A stretch of DNA of 18,610 nucleotides from Fusobacteriota bacterium. Its GTDB lineage: Bacteria; Fusobacteriota; Fusobacteriia; JAPLKR01. Under the pieces are notes generated by a model. The model made no database searches. It was not told the DNA's origin and worked only from the letters and a program-made list of their open reading frames with translations. The stretch is taken from positions 1-18,610 of the forward strand of contig JAPLKR010000107.1 of assembly GCA_026387965.1 (NCBI GenBank), written 5' to 3'. The position numbers were made by a program, and so were the translations under genes. Numbering within the stretch: the stretch's first letter is position 1; each line of letters begins with the position of its first letter. Below are positions 7,325 through 14,436 of the stretch, piece by piece.

Positions 7325-8365
7325 TTATTTTATCTCCCTTTTTCTCAGTTGTCCACAAGCTCCCTGAATATCTCTCCCTTTACTTGCACGCAAAGTTACG
7401 TTTACTCCAAGTCTCTCTAATTGGCTTGTAAATCTTTCAATTTCAGTTCTTCCTGGGGATTCGAATTCACAATTTTCTATTGGATTATATGGTATTAAAT
7501 TAACATTACAAATAAAACTTTTTGTGATTTCTCGAAGCCGATTCGCATCATCCCTTGTCATATTAAAATCTTTAATCAATATGTATTCAAATGTAATTTT
7601 TCTACCGGTTCGACTTTGATAAAGTCTCAGTGTTTCAATTAACTCTTTCAAAGAATAGCGTTTATTTATTGGCATAATTCTTGACCGTTGTTCATCCGTT
7701 GTTGCATGAAGTGAAATAGAAAGTGTGAGGGGAAATTCATCAATTAACAACTCTTCAATTCCTGGAAGAATTCCAGCTGTAGAAACTGAAATACGTCTAA
7801 TTGATACATTTTGACCATTTTCATTTCCTAAAATAGTAATCGCTTCCACTACATTTCCAAGATTAAGAAGAGGCTCCCCCATTCCCATAAAAACAATATT
7901 TCTAACATGCCCACCGCTTTTTTTTACTTCTCTCTCTACTTCATAGTACTGGTTAACAATCTCTGTTGCCGTTAGGTTTCTGACAAAGCCACCTTTTCCC
8001 GTTTGACAAAATACACAGTTCACAGCACACCCTACTTGAGAAGAGACACAAAGAGTCATATGATCCTTATATTTCATTAAAACCGTTTCAATAAGTTCCT
8101 GATCTGCAAGTTCAAATAAAAATTTAACACTATTATCTAATTTAGATACTTCTCTTTTTTTTCGCTTCAAGCGGGTTATTTCACATTTTTCATTTAACTT
8201 GTCTCTAAAATCCTTAGGCAAATTCGTCATATCATCAATACAGATAGCTAATTTATTGTGTAACCAATCAAAAACTTGCTTTGCTGTAAACTTTTTTCCA
8301 CCTAATTCAACTACCAAACTCTCAATTTCATTCTCAGAAAGCGCCAATATATCAACTTTATTCAT
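7325..8365 (-). CDS. rlmN: 23S rRNA (A2503-C2) and tRNA methyltransferase, radical SAM
   Basis: Methylates C2 of adenosine 2503 in 23S rRNA and of A37 in some tRNAs by radical SAM chemistry with a methyl-cysteine intermediate. The 346-residue protein has the cluster motif CxxxCxxC (Cys113, Cys117, Cys120), the family's two catalytic cysteines (Cys106 in TLCVSSQ and Cys337 in GACGQLR), the SAM-binding GMGEPLLN near 161-168, and SISLHA in the barrel. The C-terminal GRDIQGACGQL is diagnostic for RlmN and Cfr. I prefer RlmN because of the housekeeping context; Cfr confers antibiotic resistance and is usually mobile. GGAGG stands ahead of the ATG. It is the first gene of the unit with the PBP gene and diverges from accB. 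Confidence 0.96.
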   Translation of the reverse strand: MNKVDILALSENEIESLVVELGGKKFTAKQVFDWLHNKLAICIDDMTNLPKDFRDKLNEKCEITRLKRKKREVSKLDNSVKFLFELADQELIETVLMKYKDHMTLCVSSQVGCAVNCVFCQTGKGGFVRNLTATEIVNQYYEVEREVKKSGGHVRNIVFMGMGEPLLNLGNVVEAITILGNENGQNVSIRRISVSTAGILPGIEELLIDEFPLTLSISLHATTDEQRSRIMPINKRYSLKELIETLRLYQSRTGRKITFEYILIKDFNMTRDDANRLREITKSFICNVNLIPYNPIENCEFESPGRTEIERFTSQLERLGVNVTLRASKGRDIQGACGQLRKREIK

Positions 8366-8391
8366 TTATCCTCCAATTAGTTCATAATTAC

Positions 8392-8420
8392 ATTTTAACA
8401 TATTTATGTTACGCTTTCAA
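8392..8420 (-). promoter_or_regulatory. promoter of rlmN
   Basis: On the minus strand TTGAAA (8420-8415) and TAAAAT (8397-8392) are 17 bases apart, about 27 bases before the rlmN start codon. Both boxes are close to the vegetative consensus. It lies back to back with the accB promoter. Confidence 0.6.
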
Positions 8421-8437
8421 TCATAACTCAAATTATA

Positions 8438-8467
8438 TTGCTTTTTTTTACACTTTTTTGATATAAT
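8438..8467 (+). promoter_or_regulatory. promoter of accB
   Basis: TTGCTT (8438-8443) and a perfect TATAAT (8462-8467) are 18 bases apart. The -10 is about 38 bases before the accB ATG, which has GGGAGG (8494-8499) five bases upstream. Confidence 0.7.
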
Positions 8468-8504
8468 ACTCATACAGTTAAAAGAATATTTTCGGGAGGA
8501 ATTC

Positions 8505-8963
8505 ATGGAATTCAATGAAACAAATATAGAGCGTTTAGCAGGACTTATGAAAACGAACAATATTGAGTCACTTAAGTTAGAACAAGAAGGTGAAAAACTC
8601 ATTTTAAAAACAACTAGAAAAAGTAAAGTGAAAATGGTTCAAGCCCCTAGTACTGTTGATGCTATTCCTTCGATATCTGTTGTCGCTAAAGCACCAACAG
8701 TGGCTGCTGCTCCAATAAATAATTTTGCAAAAATAAAATCTCCTATGGTCGGAACTTTCTACACCTCTGCTTCTCCTGATTCACCGAACTATGTCAAAGA
8801 GGGACAATCTATAAGTGTTGGCGATACACTGTGCATTGTAGAAGCCATGAAGCTTATGAATGAAATTAAGAGTTCCGTAAGTGGTAAGGTGGTTAAAATT
8901 TGTAGCAAAAGTGGTTCTGGTGTAAAATCTGGGGACGAACTTTTTTGGATTGAAGAAAACTAA
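8505..8963 (+). CDS. accB: biotin carboxyl carrier protein of acetyl-CoA carboxylase
   Basis: Carries the biotin that shuttles carboxyl groups between biotin carboxylase and carboxyltransferase in the first step of fatty acid synthesis. The 152-residue protein has an N-terminal segment (about 1-45), a flexible Ala/Pro/Val linker (about 46-73) and a C-terminal biotinyl domain beginning at IKSPMVGTFY. The biotinylated Lys116 sits in EAMKLMNE, and the AccB thumb-like PDSPNYVKEG segment distinguishes it from carriers of decarboxylases. It has its own promoter and a good ribosome binding site. No accC or other carboxylase gene follows, which is unusual because accB and accC are commonly adjacent; those subunits must be encoded elsewhere. 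It is the only intact plus-strand gene in the window. Confidence 0.94.
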   Translation: MEFNETNIERLAGLMKTNNIESLKLEQEGEKLILKTTRKSKVKMVQAPSTVDAIPSISVVAKAPTVAAAPINNFAKIKSPMVGTFYTSASPDSPNYVKEGQSISVGDTLCIVEAMKLMNEIKSSVSGKVVKICSKSGSGVKSGDELFWIEEN

Positions 8964-9144
8964 TCAAAATAAAAAATTGTCAAATTTAAGTGCAACTTAA
9001 TTGAGAATTGAGGTTTTTATTTCTTATTTGCAGCTAAATTTTGTCCAAATTCACTACTTCATTATGGAGCTTGCTGGCACTATGCAAAGGACTAAAACTA
9101 TTCATAAATACAGTGACAATGTTTTATAATATGCTTATCTTGTC

Positions 9145-9178
9145 AAAAAGAGAACCCCCAAAATGGAGTTCTCTTTTT
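9145..9178 (-). terminator. terminator of the phospholipase D-like gene
   Basis: The arms aaaaagagaacccc (9145-9158) and ggagttctcttttt (9165-9178) pair over 14 bases with one G-U in minus-strand RNA around a six-base loop, ending in a U run two bases after the stop codon. It may also serve accB on the other strand. Confidence 0.8.
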
Positions 9179-9180
9179 CA

Positions 9181-10374
9181 TTATTTAGCATTAATCAATG
9201 CTGGCTCTTGCCCAGTATAGTTTACGCTATACTGGCTGTTCCATACCTGATTATAAAGATTTTGAATCACTTGTATCACGCGCGGATTATTCTTCACCAC
9301 TAAATTAAAATTTCTGCACGCATTAAAATAATTCCAAGTAAGATTTGCGTTACCAACCCATACCGTTTTTCCATCAATAATCATATCCTTCGCATGATCA
9401 ACATACGCGTAATTTGCAAATGGATTCGTTGGTGGAAAATTGGTAATTTTAATTGAAACATTTGGGCTTGATTGTTGCATTGCAGTTAAAAAAGCCTTTC
9501 CATCTGCCATCATTGTTGGACTATCAAACTCCCAGTTCGATACTAACAATCTTACTTTTACACCTTTTTTTGCAGCAGCTATTAAAGCATCTTGAAATCC
9601 TGGCCACACTGCATTATTTTGATAAGGCTCCATAGATGTGATGTTCATAACTTCAATATCAATAGAACTTTTTGCGTTATTTATCAGTTGAAAAAGTGCT
9701 GTCTGCGCATCTTGAAGACCAAGGTTATTTGCTGGTGTCATTACCAATTGATAAGGAGCATTCGTAAGTCCCTTCTGATTTATCGTCACCGCTTGAAACT
9801 GCTTATTATAACTATCCCAATCAAAATTAAATGCTTTTTGAATTTGACTTCCAATTTTTTTATCTGTATAAATAATTCCAAGTTCATGATTATAGGTAAA
9901 GGCTACCCAATCGAAACAAATACTTCCAATATAAAATGTTTTTCCATCCACTAGAACAACTTTTGAATGTTGGACTCCATTACCAGAATCATAATAGGTT
10001 GATTGACGTACTTCTATATTTTTATTATTCATTAATGGTGTTAAACTATCTACATAGTACTTTTCAAGATTTTTATCTACGAGTATCCTAATTTTTACAC
10101 CTTGATTTGCTTTTTGGATAATCGTTTGAATAATTTGTGTATCAAAAGCTGTTCCTGCTTTATTGTTAATATAAAACGGCTCAATATCAATGGTTTTCTT
10201 AGCTGATTCAAGTAGTGCTTGGATTCCGTCATAGGTTGTCACTGTTCCACTCCCCGAAAAACTCACATTTACTGGAAATGTTGTCGCAATTACTGGTTGA
10301 TTAAAATTCATGGGTTTTGCAAAAAGAATGCATCCCATAAGTACAAAAGATATTAGTCCTACAATTTTTTTCAT
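9181..10374 (-). CDS. secreted phospholipase D superfamily protein, PLD3/PLD4-like
   Basis: A 397-residue protein with an N-terminal signal (KKIVGLISFVLMGCILFA, then KP) and two complete HKD motifs: His136, Lys138, Asp143 in HSKVVLVDGKTFYIGS, and His327, Lys329, Asp334 in HAKDMIIDGKTVWVGNAN. Such pairs form one phosphodiesterase site with a phosphohistidine intermediate. Segments around the motifs resemble the animal PLD3/PLD4 branch: a DW-x-NHELGIIY stretch after motif 1, VWPGFQDALI and GVKVRLLVSNWEFDSP before motif 2, and NLTWNYF then WNSQYS after it. That branch includes lysosomal 5' exonucleases, so nuclease as well as phospholipase activity is possible. LMGC could be read as a lipobox, but the hydrophobic run continues past it to a normal AxA-like site. 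AGGGAG precedes the ATG; the gene stands alone with its own terminator. Confidence 0.88.
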   Translation of the reverse strand: MKKIVGLISFVLMGCILFAKPMNFNQPVIATTFPVNVSFSGSGTVTTYDGIQALLESAKKTIDIEPFYINNKAGTAFDTQIIQTIIQKANQGVKIRILVDKNLEKYYVDSLTPLMNNKNIEVRQSTYYDSGNGVQHSKVVLVDGKTFYIGSICFDWVAFTYNHELGIIYTDKKIGSQIQKAFNFDWDSYNKQFQAVTINQKGLTNAPYQLVMTPANNLGLQDAQTALFQLINNAKSSIDIEVMNITSMEPYQNNAVWPGFQDALIAAAKKGVKVRLLVSNWEFDSPTMMADGKAFLTAMQQSSPNVSIKITNFPPTNPFANYAYVDHAKDMIIDGKTVWVGNANLTWNYFNACRNFNLVVKNNPRVIQVIQNLYNQVWNSQYSVNYTGQEPALINAK

Positions 10375-10464
10375 TATCTCTCCCTCTATTTATAATTAAT
10401 ATATTTTAAATTATATATTGTTGTAATGAAAAATACATGAAGTTTTATTTATTTAAATTTATTC

Positions 10465-10959
10465 TTATATACGATCTCTTTCATATACAACAAAATCAAA
10501 AGCAAGATTATCATTCTCCACACTGATGTTTTTTTCACAGCTTATCTCTTGCCACTTTGAGTTGAATCGTGGAAAAAAGGTGTCTGCCTCAAATTGTTTA
10601 TGTATATGCGTGATATAAAGTCTCTGTGAAAACGGCAAAAATGCTTCATACACCGAACTACCGCCAATTATGAAAAGCTCACGACCTGCTCCCTCATGTG
10701 AATAATACTCTAATACCTCCTCAACCGTTTTACACATCTTAGTTCCAGATAACTCTAACTCACTTTTTGAAAGGACAATATTCGCGCGACCTTTTAAAGG
10801 TTTATAGGGAAGGGATTCGTATGTTTTTCTCCCCATGACGACAATCTGCCCAAGTGTTTTCTCTTTAAAATAGTTCAAATCCTCTCGAATATGCACTAGA
10901 AGTTGATTTTCTTTTCCAATTCCAAAGTTTTCATCTATCGCTACAATTATGTTAATCAT
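10465..10959 (-). CDS. folA: dihydrofolate reductase
   Basis: Reduces dihydrofolate to tetrahydrofolate with NADPH. The start chosen is the ATG at 10959 (164 residues, beginning INIIVAIDENFGIG), because GGGAG lies eight bases ahead of it; the GTG three codons earlier is too close to that site. Family landmarks are present: GIGKENQLL, the acidic active-site residue in REDLNYF, VVMGRKTYESLP, the FIIGGSSVYEAFLP cofactor segment, and YITHIHKQFEADTFFP. The usual Trp and Pro of the LWxxPxDL signature are Val and Arg here (LLVHIRED). Position 22 varies in many anaerobe enzymes, so this does not argue against function. It lies 45 bp after a broken VOC gene, and no thymidylate synthase is near. Confidence 0.93.
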   Translation of the reverse strand: MINIIVAIDENFGIGKENQLLVHIREDLNYFKEKTLGQIVVMGRKTYESLPYKPLKGRANIVLSKSELELSGTKMCKTVEEVLEYYSHEGAGRELFIIGGSSVYEAFLPFSQRLYITHIHKQFEADTFFPRFNSKWQEISCEKNISVENDNLAFDFVVYERDRI

Positions 10960-11003
10960 ATTTTCCACTCCCTCAACTCACTATCATACATTCTCTTAGA
11001 AAT

Positions 11004-11407
11004 TTAATGGTTTGAATTCAGTTGGAGTAAATCGAATCGATTTACATATAAATCGTCAACAACTGCAGCCATTCCACACTCTTTCTCTCTACGTTTTCGA
11101 ATAAATTTTATTCCTTTTTCTTTCATCAAACGATAATCTCTCCAGAAACTATCGCTATTTAAAAATAGAAATACTTTATTTCCAGTTTGATTACCAATAA
11201 ATTTCCTCTGTTTCTCGGTTGAAGCACGTGCTAAAAGAAGTGTTATGCCTTTTCAACTTTTAGGTGCGCCAAGCACCCAACGCTTGTTTTGGTCTTTTAG
11301 GTAGTTGTCCTCAAGAAGTTCAAAATCTAATTTTTTAGTATAAAATTCTATCGCTTCATCATACTCCCTCACCAAACCGCGACATGTACAATTGCTTGCC
11401 ACACCAT
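11004..11407 (-). pseudogene. broken VOC (glyoxalase/bleomycin resistance fold) protein
   Basis: GGAGG precedes an ATG at 11407, and the translation starts VWQAIVHVAV like a small VOC-superfamily metal-binding protein. A one-base deletion after about ten codons shifts the frame; the second frame continues LVREYDEAIEFYTKKLDFEL and KRWVLGAPKS, meets an in-frame TGA, then resumes KGITLLLARASTEKQRK and ends at a TAA at 11004-11006. The family usually has Gly or a similar residue at the TGA. The last segment (REKECGMAAVVDDLYVNRFDLLQ, broken here by diverged residues) matches the usual C-terminal strand. With two lesions it is almost certainly inactive. It starts 10 bp after the second FUSC gene, so it was part of that operon. 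The former substrate is unknown. Confidence 0.8.
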
Positions 11408-11417
11408 TACCTCCGTA

Positions 11418-12413
11418 TTAGCGTTCAACAATTTTTACAATCCATTTACTCATCATCTCTTGTTGAAAATGTATCGAACGAATTTGAATTTCAATCTTAC
11501 TTTTTTCCAATAACTCCTCTTGATTTTTCATGACCATTTTCATTTGACAAAATCTATCGGAAAGTTCTTCGCTTCTTCTAATTTCAACACTATCGCTCTT
11601 TAAAAAGCTTAATATTTCAGTGTTTGTATCACTTAATATCTTCAAGATATTCTGATACTCATGAAGTTTTTCTTGCGAGAGTGTTGAGCTTTCTAAAACA
11701 TCATATAAATTTTCCAATTCAAAAAGAAGAATATTTAACGTTTTTTTCAGTCTAAGCAAAATCGTATAACGTTTTTGTTTAAATAAATTTTCGTATCGAA
11801 TATTATTAATAATAGAGTGAATCTTTTTCTTTGCTTGAATTAATTCGGCAAAAGAGCGAATTTCCATCTGGCTATTTTTGCTATCTGTAAATTGTGATAT
11901 CGAGACAATTCTCTTTCCTACAATTTCAAAAAGTGCTATCAGTTCATTTTGAAGTCGCCTATTTTCTTTAATGGGAAATAGCTGTGAAACGATAATTACA
12001 ATAACTGCCCCTATGCCTGTCTCATAAACACGCATAGATAAAACTTGAACACTCCAACCCCCTATGGAACTATATAAAAAGACGACCAAAAATACGCTAT
12101 AAAATATACTCCAAGCATAAGAACGTAGAAGGTAATAAAACATTAAATAGGTAAAAATAAAAATAATTATCAAATATACATAGAAACTAGGATGAAAAAA
12201 TGTCCCCAATAAAGTTCCTAATAACCCCGCTACAATCGTTGTAAGTAGTCTAGAAATAGCTCTCGAATTACTCTCACCTTGGCCACTGGAAAACAGATAT
12301 AAAATTGTCATTGGGCACCAATATGATTTGTCTAAATGAGAAAAATGCATTACTATTTCAGAAATTAATATCGCTAATGTAACCTGAATAGCTAGACGTG
12401 TTGTGTTTAACAT
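11418..12413 (-). CDS. FUSC-type membrane protein, half-size, second partner
   Basis: A 331-residue protein with about six membrane segments in residues 5-165 followed by a long helical cytoplasmic part (about 170-331) rich in Lys, Glu, Gln and Leu. Features such as LDKSYWCPMTILYLFSSG, RLLTTIVAGLLGTLLGT and RVYETGIGAVIVIIVSQLFP match the aromatic acid exporter/FUSC superfamily (AaeB, YccS, FUSC). Full-length members of about 650-700 residues carry two such transmembrane-plus-helical halves; this is one half. Its ATG overlaps the stop of the preceding 343-residue gene (ATGTTAA), implying translational coupling and equal production. The two together (674 residues) equal one full-length exporter. 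The substrate is not predictable from sequence. Confidence 0.82.
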   Translation of the reverse strand: MLNTTRLAIQVTLAILISEIVMHFSHLDKSYWCPMTILYLFSSGQGESNSRAISRLLTTIVAGLLGTLLGTFFHPSFYVYLIIIFIFTYLMFYYLLRSYAWSIFYSVFLVVFLYSSIGGWSVQVLSMRVYETGIGAVIVIIVSQLFPIKENRRLQNELIALFEIVGKRIVSISQFTDSKNSQMEIRSFAELIQAKKKIHSIINNIRYENLFKQKRYTILLRLKKTLNILLFELENLYDVLESSTLSQEKLHEYQNILKILSDTNTEILSFLKSDSVEIRRSEELSDRFCQMKMVMKNQEELLEKSKIEIQIRSIHFQQEMMSKWIVKIVER

Positions 12414-13438
12414 GAACCCTCCAGAAAATGACTATAGATTTTTTCAATATCTCCAGATAGTCCTCTAATTGAAAACAAAAGTTCTGTTAATTCTGTCTGA
12501 GTAACTTGATTTCTAGTTTGAATTTTTTGCAATCTCAAATAAATAAGTTGAAAAATAGACTCCATCTTTCTCTTAGAAATATCATCACTGTTCTTTAAAC
12601 AAATTTTAAAACTTTTTAAAAATCTCTGTATCAGTTCAATAATTTCCTTAGTTGACATCTCTAACTCGATTAAATGAAGTATACTCTCTTCTAAAAGGTT
12701 AAATTTTTTAATAATCGAGTGGTGAAGTGCCACATCTTGATACAACAGTTCTGTTTCTTCTTGAGTAAAGTCGGAATTCTTAGGAAGCTCTGTTATCGCA
12801 CCAATAAACTGAAAATAATCTTCATGGAATCTCTTTTTATGTCTTTTATAAAAAAAAATATTTGATTTTTTAAGCTTCGTCAATTCAATCAGTTTTCTTG
12901 TATAATAGTCATACGCTTTTACAAATCTTTTATGGATTTTTTTTATGTAAAGAAAATCACTCTCTGGATAAAAAAAATAATTAATCAAAAAATATACGAG
13001 CAACCCAAAAATCCCCACCAATACAACCACCCACTCGTACCCTTGAACCATTTTTAAGTTGAATGAGAATATCAAATAATCTACGATAGCATATTTCATA
13101 ATTTGAGACTGTATTGTTGTTTTATATTTTAAAATATAAAAGGCAAAAAAACTTGAAATAAGTACAAATATCATTGATATCACATAGAATTTTGAAAGAT
13201 AACATCCTAACATAGAATACCCAAGTAATATGAGGGCATTTACCCAAAACTTTCTCATCAATTGCTTTCTTGATAAAGCATAGAGCGCAATTCCTATTTC
13301 TAAATTATATACAAAAACTAGAACAGATAGCCCATAATTTCGAAATAATCCTTGTATAATAAATGCTGGCACACACAGTGACAGCGCCATTTCAAAACTT
13401 TTTATTATCGAATTTTTCCTTATAACTGTTATGTACAT
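12407..13438 (-). CDS. FUSC-like membrane protein, half-size, first partner
   Basis: A 343-residue protein with about six membrane segments in residues 14-157 (for example SVLVFVYNLEIGIALYALS and VVLVGIFGLLVYFLINYFFYP) followed by a basic, helical cytoplasmic region with several Leu/Ile heptad-like stretches. The order of parts is the same as in the next gene, with which it overlaps by seven bases, but the sequence is more divergent and lacks a clear RxxET motif. The YFFYPESDF exit from the last membrane helix is like the LFP exit in FUSC proteins. I infer that it is the N-terminal half of a split FUSC exporter; recognition rests mainly on architecture and pairing. AGGAG precedes the ATG. No clear promoter is seen upstream, where remains of a decayed deaminase lie. 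Confidence 0.78.
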   Translation of the reverse strand: MYITVIRKNSIIKSFEMALSLCVPAFIIQGLFRNYGLSVLVFVYNLEIGIALYALSRKQLMRKFWVNALILLGYSMLGCYLSKFYVISMIFVLISSFFAFYILKYKTTIQSQIMKYAIVDYLIFSFNLKMVQGYEWVVVLVGIFGLLVYFLINYFFYPESDFLYIKKIHKRFVKAYDYYTRKLIELTKLKKSNIFFYKRHKKRFHEDYFQFIGAITELPKNSDFTQEETELLYQDVALHHSIIKKFNLLEESILHLIELEMSTKEIIELIQRFLKSFKICLKNSDDISKRKMESIFQLIYLRLQKIQTRNQVTQTELTELLFSIRGLSGDIEKIYSHFLEGSC

Positions 13439-13536
13439 CTTAGGCTCCTACTTCTCTAAATTTATAAGTTTAACCATTTTAAAGACTCTTCTAATGCATA
13501 CTCTCTAAGTTCTTTTTTGGAAAAACACGCTTATTT

Positions 13537-13877
13537 TCAGAATTTCCCTTTATCTTTACACTCACCCTACCACTGAGGAAGAAGTTCTTGCAATTGTATT
13601 CTTTAGTCTTATAATCATATTTAATCTCTATTTGGAGCTTCTTTCATCTAATTGCATCAAATACTCTCTACATGCTTTATCATGTTCGCTATTGCATTTC
13701 TTTCGGCACTCAATCCAGTGAACTCGCCGTATCAATGCATACCCCCATAAATATATTTCCTTTTTCGGTTAAAAGGGCTGCTGCTACTCCACCAACTTCA
13801 ATAAATTAAGAAATTTTTATCGGTTTCAGTACCCCTTTACCTGCACAATAAAGTTCCGCCCACTCCATATTTTCCAT
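13537..13877 (-). pseudogene. decayed cytidine/blasticidin deaminase-fold protein
   Basis: GAGGGG precedes an ATG at 13877. Pieces in different frames match the small deaminase fold. Frame one gives ENMEWAELYCAGKGVLKP, a TAA, then GGVAAALLTEKGNIFMGVCI. A second frame gives SAERNAIANMIK (normally CAERNAIANM, so the zinc Cys is lost). A third gives CREYLMQLDERSS, the second zinc motif with its first half deleted. A fourth gives LQELLPQW, a TAG, then GE near the end. Stops, several frameshifts and an internal deletion make it non-functional. It is a different deaminase subfamily from the intact cdd at 568-960. It follows a conserved hypothetical gene by 18 bp and was probably the last gene of the threonine aldolase unit. 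A further scrap (ELREYALEESLKWLNL then TAA) at about 13462-13515 is unidentified. Confidence 0.8.
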
Positions 13878-13895
13878 ATAAGCCCCTCAATTCGT

Positions 13896-14414
13896 CTATT
13901 CAATTTCATTGGCTACACAAAACGCGACTCTATCCTCTAGATTAAACTCATAGTCATCTGAGCAGGAAAAACCTCTTAACCATTTTTCTCCATGAATTTT
14001 TCTTAAATAAAACCCCTTTGGAAACTCCGGTGTGTCACTCGAAGATGCAGAAATCACTGTAATAGATCCCGTTGGTGCCTTTCCAGAAGTCATCTCTGTT
14101 TCGCTCTGTTCTTCATCAAAAATCACTCTAAAACTTAACGCAACCGTTAAAGAACACGGCTTTAAACCTCGCTTTTTTCCTCTCTCTATCATCTTAGAAA
14201 GGGTTGCACCCTTTTGAAATCCTAATGACTTAACAGATAATACAATCAAACTCTCTACTTCCCTCTCGTTGGCAACGTTGCAATGGGTAGAATTTAAGAG
14301 CTGAAGAGCATACTCGTTTAGCAAAATTCTCTCTCTTTCAAAAATTTTAATCCACTCTTTATTGCAATGTTTCAGAATTTTGATTGCATATGTTGTGCCT
14401 TTTTCTAAAGCCAT
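13896..14414 (-). CDS. conserved hypothetical protein
   Basis: I chose the ATG at 14414 (172 residues, beginning ALEKGTTYAIK), which has AAGAGG five bases upstream; the earlier in-frame ATG at 14456 would extend into the threonine aldolase gene without a visible ribosome site. The N-terminal third is helical. From about residue 80 the order GATLSKMIERGKKRGLKPC, RVIFDEEQ, GSITVISASS, GFYLRKIHGEKWLRGF and EDRVAFCVA matches a widespread family of uncharacterised bacterial proteins recalled from other genomes, in which a helical part is followed by a small beta domain with a FYL...WL pattern. No catalytic motif is known to me. It lies 22 bp after the threonine aldolase stop and before a decayed deaminase. 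Function unknown. Confidence 0.75.
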   Translation of the reverse strand: MALEKGTTYAIKILKHCNKEWIKIFERERILLNEYALQLLNSTHCNVANEREVESLIVLSVKSLGFQKGATLSKMIERGKKRGLKPCSLTVALSFRVIFDEEQSETEMTSGKAPTGSITVISASSSDTPEFPKGFYLRKIHGEKWLRGFSCSDDYEFNLEDRVAFCVANEIE

Positions 14415-14436
14415 ACACGCCTCTTTCTCTACACGT

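Noticed and set aside
8983-9020. IS30-type terminal repeat after accB
   Set aside because: Resemblance is from memory only, with no partner end and no transposase; kept as a side note under the accB finding and not called as a feature.
9592-9954. 120-codon plus-strand frame inside the phospholipase D-like gene
   Set aside because: Fully antisense to a well supported gene, with no ribosome site and an unnatural Ile/Lys/Cys-rich translation.
9181-10374. Lipoprotein signal (LMGC) in the phospholipase D-like protein
   Set aside because: The hydrophobic stretch continues beyond the Cys and ends at a normal signal peptidase I-like site; the residues before Cys are a poor lipobox.
10465-10959. Dihydrofolate reductase inactive because Trp and Pro of the LWxxPxDL signature are replaced
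   Set aside because: All other landmarks are intact and this Trp position varies among bacterial enzymes; the acidic residue is kept.
11004-11407. TGA read as a sense codon (Trp or Gly) in the VOC gene
   Set aside because: A separate frameshift in the same gene and a TAG or TAA in the other relics show ordinary decay; intact genes use TGG for Trp.
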